Origin: Eretmocerus hayati
Taxonomy: Eukaryota > Arthropoda > Insecta > Hymenoptera > Aphelinidae
Reading direction: 5' to 3'
Assembly (NCBI GenBank): GCA_029851415.1
Contig: CM056742.1
Span: forward strand, 83,194,748-83,258,747
DNA length: 64,000 nucleotides
Shown: one piece after another, positions 56,429 through 64,000 of the stretch
How positions within the stretch are numbered: the stretch's first letter is position 1
Layout: each line of letters opens with the position of its first letter
Notes under the pieces: generated by a model
What the model was told of the DNA's origin: nothing
The model's database searches: none
Seen by the model: the letters and a program-made list of their open reading frames with translations, nothing else
Program-made: the position numbers and the translations under genes

Positions 56429-56916
56429 TAAATCCAGAAAATCATGACAAATAATTATGACAAAGTCCCGTGACATGCGCGGGAAATCCGGGAAATCATG
56501 ACGAAAATTCGTAACATAAAACTATGACATATGATCATGACAAGTTTCCACGACATGAAGTTGATCATGGACTTATGTCATGAATGTCCAAGATCGTGAT
56601 ATGGTTTTTCGAAAAAATGTGACATCATGTTTTTATGTCATGTACATGACATAATTTTCTTCAATATGGCGGGTGCTGAACGGGCAAATTATTTGCAGAT
56701 GATTTGTCTTTTCAGAATATCTCTAGACTGCGTTTTTGCGAGTTAACCGCGATTTCACACCCGGCCGCTAGGATCAAACGTTTTTTGCAGATAAGCCGAG
56801 AACGAAGTGACGGGCAATTAAATTGCATACGTGATTTTTCTTTCAGTTTCGATCGGGCAATATTTTGGTGTAATTTAGTTTTGCATGGTTCTGACCCTGG
56901 GTGCCAACTTCCTGGA

Positions 56917-59300
56917 TGTCCCCATCTGTGTCACTGAGTTGATAGACCACTTTTTTCCAGGGTTGTGGTGCCTATCACCATCATGATGAAACATCCCAAG
57001 CAGTAACGTGTCCTGAATCAATAAACATCCAAGGATGCGCTCTAGTCAACGTTTTTTCGAGATCCCATTTCGGAGGTTCTCATGGCCACGGGTTCTCATC
57101 CCTACATCGATCACCAGCATGTGCGGACCCTAAAAGATGTGATTCTTAATCACCACCGCGGCTGTTTTTCATCTTTTCATCTCAGCCGCCAAACTATCGG
57201 CGCCACTGCATTCCATACGAGTGCACCTGTCACAGGGCATGCAGTCGTTCATTCACATTCAACCAATTTTGGCGTCCAATGCATTATGCCTATTTTGTAT
57301 TGGGCTGGTTTTTACCTCAGACATCCGTAAGTACTTCAAATCACTTTTTCATACCCCAACATAGAAAATTCATCTCACCCCATTTTGCACTATCAACAAG
57401 ACTCAATCCATGAAGTATATACAGTTTTTGAGTTCGATATTGGTGACCAATTATGTGTGTTCAATGCATGGAGTGATCAAATTTCAACATACTTCAAATA
57501 TGCACTGTACATTCATTCTACTTGTGATGAGGTGGCTCACACACTACAGAGCGAGGTACCTCAGGTAAGCATTTTAGAGATACTATCACATCTAGTAACA
57601 TATTCTGTGAATCATGTAATAATTCATGAATTGTATTCTCATATGTGATAAGTGACACAACAATACCCCTGTTCGGCAATCATCATGTAATATGATTGAG
57701 ACTCCAACTTGGAGTATTCAGTTGTGTTGAAAGGTTAACCCAATTTTTTCTGAAGCCCAAACTTGCGTAACGCACATGACTACGTGGAAAATCATATCAT
57801 ACAATCTCTCTATGTAATACATCTATTCTATCATATGATGTAATATGCAAAGATGTACCATAGACTAACTTCTGGATTTCACATAATTTTTTTCACCCAA
57901 TTCATCATTAGGATTACCATAAAATCTCAGACCATCTCTCAATTTCAATGAGTCTTACAATCATGATCCTCTGATGGAGGAAATCAGTATTGACTATGAA
58001 GGAATCGATTGTGAATGAGTTTGTATCAAGTTTTGTAATCAATTGTGGGACCTTCATTTTCATGATGCAACATAACTGATACATGGGGAGAAAATCCTTA
58101 CAAGAGTATCAAGGTTGCTCTCGCCAATTTCACATGACTAGGAGTGTTGCCATGATGCAATGCATTGTTAGCGAAGAAACATTCCGTGGCTTTGGGAGCA
58201 TCATCCTTGCTCTAATAGCTGCAAGAAGAGCCTTGCTCATTTAGAGATGATCTTGTTCCTGTGTAGTGTGATCCCTGGAAGAGCCAATCAACCTGGCCCA
58301 TGGATAATAGTGCCATCATGCCAGATTAATAAGATTTTGCAGACTCTCGTGAATGGATATCAGTATCCATCCTCACAAGACAACTATCGCTGAATGCCTA
58401 TATAAGTTACAAATGAGAGTGACTCTTTAATTGTCAATTACCTTGTCACTGAGCCACGAAAAATATCTGAATCCCTGACCAATTTTTACTTATGGTTTGT
58501 GTAACAGATTGGAGTAGTCTTTTCACCATTGCAAGTATGGCCTCTTCGATGATTTCTTAGTTGATGGTACATATTTTGGGATGAAACTTTTTCTAAATGA
58601 GTAATACTACCCTTTTGAAAATGATCATGTCATGTACATGACAAGCGATTATGATGTAATGTATTTTTGGGAATTTTATCTCATAAACTTGACAATTCGT
58701 GACAAGTTTCCCGAGGCGAATCATGTACACTTGGCGGTAATTGATTTTTTCCGAATGGGAAAACCAGTTTCTCACAGTTTCGTCGCTCTCATGCAAATTC
58801 AGCGCTCCGCCCACTCTCTCGGTACATGAGAAAGAGAGAGAGAGGTCCGAGCGGCGATCATACTTGTAGAGTTCTAACCTCAAAATATCGTCTCTTCTGA
58901 CTACATCTCAGACTTCTCTCTTATTTTCATATGATTCAAGCTATGACTTAGATCACATCTGCACAGTAGCAGGAAGAATCTATTTGTTGATGAAGAGATG
59001 TGACGGGTAAACCGTCACAGCCGGAATTTGGAAAATCTCGTCGCCATCTCGAGCCAGCGAACTCAAAAGACAGATATTGACCCCAATATTTCCTTTTTCT
59101 GTCGAGGTGCTGGCTCGAGAAGACGACGACGGCGAGCGACGGGAGAGTGGACCGGACAACGTGACGCTGCATAGGTGGGCATGCCTGCGCGTAGCCCTAC
59201 TGAAAATAATGGCTCATTACAATGTTTCCTAAAATTGAGTCGATGAATTGGCTGATTAATTGGGTCATTCATCGAAATAATTTAAGTTTATCAAGATCTA
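56917..59300. other. AT-rich region without recognised genes
   Basis: Short frames at 57082-57330 and 57385-57648 (plus strand) show no recognisable domain. A GT-AG interpretation is not compelling. A (GA)n patch lies at 58830, and a CTCGAGCCAGC/GCTGGCTCGAG inverted pair at 59056 and 59109. Nothing else is supported. Confidence 0.45.
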
Positions 59301-59302
59301 GC

Positions 59303-60345
59303 AGGGTTGTATTTATTTAGTATTTATTTAGGAAAATTCACGGGCCTGATGGCCCAATATGAACATATACATATACAATTGAAAAGAAGAATATATATAT
59401 ATATATATATATATATACACTTCTTTAACTAGAGATTCCGGGACGCGATGACGTCATTTCAGCGATATTTTGCCAAATTCCGGGACGCGTTCTAAATTCT
59501 AGGACGTCCCGGAAGGCCTCCTTCTAGATTCATATATTCTGGGACGCGGCGAATAATATATTTTGCTATTTTCTGGGACGCGTGAAAATTTCGTGATATT
59601 TTGAAAAAAACCACTTTCTAAGCAAAGTTCTGTTATCTCCTCGGCGGTTATCTCCCACGAGGGATGGTTAGTGTTTTGAACGCAAAACGAAGTCTAAGCA
59701 CACGTCTGTTATCTCCTCGGCGGTTATCTCCCACGAGGGATGGTTAGTGTTTTGAATGCAAAACGAAGTCTAAGCACACGTCTGTTATCTCCTCGGCGGT
59801 TATCTCCCACGAGGGATGGTTTAGTGTTTGAATAAAAAAATACTTTCAACCCAAAATTTCCATTTTTACACGTTTTTGGAAAAATCCCAGTATTTGGGAA
59901 AATATACTCTTTTTCGTCCCAGATTTTATGAATCCATATCGGCGTCCCAGTATTTATAGCTATATGGATGTATATATATATATAAATGACACAATAGTAA
60001 ACAAGGCGAGAACGAATATAATAGAATATAAAAATAAAAATTTCGGAATTGTAGAAAGGTAAGATATCACAGTAAGAGAGCTGAGAAATATGAGTCAAAT
60101 ATACAACTTAACATAGAAATCTCTGCAACATTTGTGAGCTAGGAGTTACACAGAATTTTGATCTTAGACTTGAATGTAATATCACTCATTTCACAGACAT
60201 CGTCAGGTAGAGAATTCCACGCTTTTAGTTTGTTGATAATAAAAACTGTTCGGAGGCTCATAACAAATCGATGAGATGGTCTACAGTGTGGATTAATCTT
60301 AATATACTCAAATACTCTCGAAGAATGATCCAATTAATTAGCAAA
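59303..60345 (-). mobile_element. 3' remnant of a third non-LTR retrotransposon, split by an insertion
   Basis: The minus strand begins with the last ~65 codons of a reverse transcriptase ORF (60333-60139: INPHCRPSHRFVMSLRTVFI, then KAWNSLPDDVC and FKSKIKIL), which is the standard C-terminal signature of CR1/Jockey-like elements. A 3' UTR follows. It ends at about 59303 with the hairpin GGGCCATCAGGCCCGTGAAT and an AAATAAATACT tail. An insertion of about 540 bp lies at 59417-59960 between two (TA)n stretches. Confidence 0.72.
59417..59966. mobile_element. (TA)n-flanked insertion with GGGACGCG motifs and a 77-bp minisatellite
   Basis: Words of the type TCYGGGACGCG occur several times near the left end (59439, 59482, 59551, 59573) and in inverted form near the right end (CGTCCCAG at 59916 and 59945). 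The middle holds three 77-bp tandem units (59629, 59706, 59783) containing TCGGCGGTTATCTCCCACGA. (TA)n borders both sides. I do not recognise the family. Confidence 0.6.
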
Positions 60346-60349
60346 TTTA

Positions 60350-61050
60350 TTGACTCAGCTTTAGGGAACATTGAATGAGCCATTATTTTCTGTAGGGAGG
60401 CGACCCCACCCACACCAGAAAAATACGCTGTAGCCGTATCATAGGAGGCCACCGCGACCAGCAGCTGACAAATGACATGTTTTGATAGCTGGGTAGACTG
60501 GATGTCTTTCCCAGGGCCCTGAAGCCTTTTTTGGCCTCTGCTCCGTCCCTTCTCCGCCCTTTTTCCGGCCAATGTGGTCCCATCATGCCCCGGGGCAAGA
60601 GTACGTGCCCGGAAACGGTATGACAACGGAGAATCTTGTGCTGTAGAACGGACCAGACTCTCGCCCGCGGGTGGGCAAGAGTACAAGATTTCATGATCAC
60701 TTGAGACCGCGCGTACAACGATGGACGATGCGCGGCGAGGGTACGGACAGGGTGACGACGATGCAGCAACAGCATACGTGTAACACATCTGATGGTGAGC
60801 TCTACGGGCTGCTAGCCATCCAGGCGATTGCCCCATCTGCTGCAGCCCGAGTATGCATACAAGCCGGCGACGACTGGGGTTATGCACATGTGCAACACCT
60901 GTTGCACGTGCAAAACGCTCACCTGGCGTACCGGACACCCACACACTATCAGTACAGCTCGGGATGGTCACCCACGACACGGGGGACAGCGGACACGGAT
61001 GAGAAAGGGTGATTTATTACCCTGCTGCAAAAGATCGATTGGGATAGATT
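60350..61050. other. GC-rich segment, origin unclear
   Basis: A markedly more GC-rich block than its surroundings, with long open frames on both strands and no recognisable domain in either. It lies between the non-LTR remnant and the second satellite array. It might be coding DNA of an unknown element; I cannot support a gene. Confidence 0.35.
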
Positions 61051-61074
61051 GAGAACCAATCGAATCCTATCAGG

Positions 61075-61460
61075 ATGAATACATTTCGATCGGTTCTATC
61101 ATTCAACCGGCGAGAGCAGTATTGGAATTCAATGCAGATCAATCGAACAGAGACCCAATCTAGCCAAACCCTGAATTGTAGATTTGAGATCAGAACTGCC
61201 AATCGGATTCTATACTGTTGATGAGGATTGATGTAAGCGAATATAATCCAATACTAGTATTCAGCATAGGATAGGATCCGGATGGATGGATGAAAGATCT
61301 TTGCTGATTCAATATGTTTGAATGAACCAATACAGTATTGGAACCAATCTAATTGAATGATAGATTCCGTCTCCCACTGCTCTATCGAGATCAATGCTTC
61401 AGAAACTGATTCAATTTGCGGAACGATACTAATTGTCTATCCTAACCAATCCCGAATGAC
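61075..61460 (+). repeat. Leader segment of the second 248-bp array (copy at 37.99 kb)
   Basis: This matches 37990-38400 in the same order and orientation, including ATTCAACCGGCGAGAGCAGT, TAGATTTGAGATCA and AGCATAGGATAGGATCCGGA, with scattered differences. It passes into the same satellite. Confidence 0.85.
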
Positions 61461-64000
61461 TGGAGCATGGTCTCTATCCTCCTCAATACTTACAATTAGT
61501 ATTGAACTCCTCTAGTTCTCATATATTTGGATCGGATTCGATACTGCTGAGCAGGATTGGTATGGATTTAGGATAACTTTCGCTATCGGTCTGAATCCTG
61601 CCAGGCATCATTGAGTCGACTCCGTCAATCGATTTCAACGATGACCCAATCACTCATTGCGTGATTGACGAATCGAGATGAATACTACAGAATCCAGTTG
61701 GAATCGTGGGTGCACGGTCATTCTATCCCTCTCAATACTCACAATCAGTATTGAACTCCTCTAGGTTTCATATATATCATTCGAATTCAATACTACTGAG
61801 CAGGATTGGGACGGCCTGCAGATAAGTTTTGCTATCGGTCTGAATTCTGCCAGGCAGCATTGAGTCGACTGCGTCAATCGATTCCAATGATGACCCAATC
61901 ACTCAATGCGTCATTGACCAATCGAGCTGGATACTATAGGATGGAATTCGAATCGTGGGAGCATGGTCTCTATCCTCCTTAATGCTTGTAATCAATATCG
62001 AACTCTTTTAGTTCTCATATATTTGATTCGGATTCAGTACTGCTGAGTAGGATTGGTATGGACTGACGATATGTTTCGCTATCGGTCTGAATCCTGCCGG
62101 GCAGCATTGAATCGACCGCGTCAATCGATTCCAATGACGACCCAATCACTCATTGCATCATTGACTAATCGAGATGAACACTACGGAATCGGATTGGAAT
62201 CGTGGGTGCATGATTATTCTATCCCTCTCAATACTCACAATCAGTATTGAACTCCTCTAGATTCCATGTATTTGAATCGAATTCAATACTGTCGAGCAGG
62301 ATTGGGACGGCCTGGAGATAAGTTTTGCTATCGGTCTGAATTCTGCCAGGCAGCATTGAGTCGACTGCGTCAATCGATTCCAATGATGACCCAATCACTC
62401 GATGCGTCATTGACCAATCGAGTTGAATACTATAGGATGGAATTCAAATTGTGGGAGCATGGTCTCTATCCTCCTTAATGATTGTAATCGGTATTGGACT
62501 CTTCTACTTCTCATTTATTTGATTCGGATTCAATACTGCTGAGTAGGATTGGTACGGACTGAGGATAAGTTCCGCTATCGGTCTGAATCCTGCCGTGCAG
62601 CATTGAATCGACCGCGTCAATCGATTCCAATTACGACCCAATCACTCATTGCGTCATTGACTAATCGAGATGAACACTACAGAATCGGATTGGAATCGTG
62701 GGTGCATGATTATTCTATCCCTCTCAATACCCACAATCAGTATTGAACTCCTCTAGATTCCATGTATTTGAATCGAATTCAATACTGTCGAGCAGGATTG
62801 GAACGGCCTGGAGATGAGTTTTGCTATCGGTCTGAATCCTGCCAGGCAGCATTGAGTCGACTGCGTCGATCAATTTCAATGATGACCCAATCACTCTTTG
62901 CGTCATTGATCAATCGAGATGAATACTACAGAATCCAGTTGAAATCGTGGGTGCATGGTTATTCTATCCCTCTCAATACTCACAATCAGTGTTGATCTCC
63001 TCTAGATTTCATACATCTCAATCAAATTCAATACTGCTGAGAAGGATTGGAACGGCCTGAAGATGAGTTTTGCTTTCGGTCTGAATCCTGCCAGGCAGCA
63101 TCGAGTTGACTGCGTCAATCGATTTGAATGATGACCCAATCACTCATTGCATGATTGGCCAATCGAGCTCAATACTATAGGATGGAATAACGATCGTGAA
63201 AAAGTGGTCTCTATCCTCCTCAATACTTACAATCGGTATCAAACTCCTCTGGATTCCATGTATTTCAATTGAATTCAATACTGCTGAGCAGGATTGGTAC
63301 GCTCTGAGGATGAGTTTCGCTATCGGTCTGAATCCTGCCGGGCAGCATTGAGTCGACTGCATCAATCGATTTCAATGATGACCCGATCACTCATTGCGTG
63401 ATTGACCAATCAAGATGAATACTACAGAATCGAATTGAGATCGTGGGTGCATGGTTATTGTATCCCTCTCAATACTCACAATCAGTATTGAACTCCTCTA
63501 GATTCCATACATTTCAATCGAATTCAATTCTGCTGACCAGGATTGGAACGGCCTGAAGATGAGTTTTGCTATAGGTCTGATTCCAGCCAGGCAGCATTGA
63601 ATTGACGGCGTCGATCGATTTCAATGATGATTCAATCACTCATTGCGTCATTGACTGATCGAGATGAATACCACAGAATCGAATTGAAATCGTGGGTGCA
63701 TGGTTCTTCTATCCCTCTCAATACTCCAAATCAGTATTGAACTCCTCTAGATTCCATGTATTTGAATCGAAGTTAATACTGTCGAGCAGGATTGGAACGA
63801 CCTGGAGATGAGTTTTGCTATCGGTCTGAATCCTGCCAGGCAGCATTGAGTCGACTGCGTCAATCAATTTCAATGATGACCCAATCACTCTTTGCGTCAT
63901 TGATCAATCGAGATGAATACTACAGAATCCAGTTGAAATCGTGGGTGCATGGTTATTCTATCCCTCTCAATACTCACAATCAGTGTTGCACTTCTCTAGA
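61460..64000 (+). repeat. 248-bp satellite array 2, about ten copies, runs off the window
   Basis: The phrase TCTGAATCCTGCCAGGCAGC recurs at about 61598, 61846, 62093, 62343, 62589, 62839, 63088, 63333, 63583 and 63830. Units fall into two types by the block after GGTGCATGG or GGAGCATGG: CTCTATCCTCCT versus TTCTATCCCTCTC. They alternate in the first half and then run in blocks of the second type. Confidence 0.93.

Larger units (their letters stand above)
53915..56672. mobile_element. Palindromic element P4 with paired tRNA-like units
   Basis: The ends are CCCCATTGAAAAAAATTATG (53915) and, inverted, CCGCCATATTGAAGAAAATT (56672). The outer arms are full of CATGACATA/ATGTCATG words. Inner arms (55065-55368 and 55369-55700) carry tRNA-like units and a mirror-symmetric centre with TCGTCTGCGAGTGGCAAAAA. 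The left arm is interrupted by palindrome P3 (54273-55064) and the right arm by a MITE (55807-56428). Joining across both restores continuous mirror symmetry (ATAACG/CGTTAT). Confidence 0.88.
44213..56916. mobile_element. Outer palindromic element, split by nested insertions
   Basis: The left arm from TCCAGGAAGTTGGCGC (44213) to about 44690 is matched in inverted order by three separated blocks: 44700-44828, 53814-53914 and 56672-56916. The joins can be read: the inverted left arm has AGTTTCTCTACGGGTGCTGAAC where the right arm has AGTTTCTCAACG at 53902-53914 and GGTGCTGAACG at 56672. The inverted left arm has GTGGAGATGCAGCATTAC where the right arm has GTGGAGA at 44822-44828 and CGCGGCATTAC at 53814. 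Without insertions the element would be about 1 kb. No coding capacity is seen. Confidence 0.82.

Noticed and set aside
58593..58883. Minus-strand 96-codon frame
   Set aside because: No recognisable domain, opposite-strand frame of similar quality, no splice or promoter support.
60258..60980. Minus-strand open frame of 240 codons
   Set aside because: It overlaps the genuine reverse transcriptase tail in another frame, and the remainder shows no known motif in a GC-rich block.
38460..64000. CRISPR-like arrays
   Set aside because: The repeats are 123-280 bp, contiguous without unique spacers, and the setting is eukaryotic, so they are satellites.

Overview
The window looks like repeat-dense heterochromatin from an arthropod, probably an insect. 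The reasons are a complete but decayed BEL/Pao LTR retrotransposon, two CR1/L2-like non-LTR retrotransposons whose first protein combines a PHD-like zinc finger with a baculovirus-FP-like domain, a short TTAGG-type run, and many complex AT-leaning satellites. I cannot name the species. I see no intact host gene: nearly every recognisable coding stretch belongs to a transposable element and carries stops or frameshifts.

Layout. 1-2.66 kb: no recognisable gene. 2.66-7.4 kb: non-LTR element A (minus strand). 7.69-11.9 kb: non-LTR element B (minus strand), apparently truncated at its 5' end against a foreign coding fragment that reaches about 13.3 kb. 13.3-16.45 kb: no gene, with a CpG-rich block. 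16.45-21.96 kb: about 20 copies of a 277-bp tandem repeat. 22.167-30.867 kb: the BEL/Pao element on the minus strand, with two 253-bp LTRs, inserted in a ~175-bp satellite whose copies resume on its right side. It contains a nested long-TIR element and a possible antisense ORF beside its 3' LTR. 31.5-33.3 kb: a spacer, then the same satellites in inverted order. 33.3-42 kb: satellites of about 152, 130-140, 123, 248 and 165 bp, each interrupted by small inverted-repeat elements. 42.78-56.92 kb: a dense nest of palindromic elements. 59.3-60.35 kb: a 3' non-LTR remnant split by a (TA)n-flanked insertion. 61.05-64 kb: a second copy of the 248-bp satellite array, running off the window.

The most unusual part is 42.78-56.92 kb. 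One palindrome (44.213-56.916) contains two others in its right arm (44.829-53.813 and about 53.915-56.672), and these contain further palindromes and MITE-like elements. Four of the palindromes carry a tRNA-like sequence in each arm, in divergent orientation: A-box-like and B-box-like segments followed by an oligo-T run typical of a Pol III terminator. They share a leader upstream of the A box, and three have CCCT-type ends, but each has its own private iterated subterminal motif. I do not recognise this family. Whether the tRNA-like units are transcribed, and whether a known transposase moves the elements, cannot be judged from this sequence alone.
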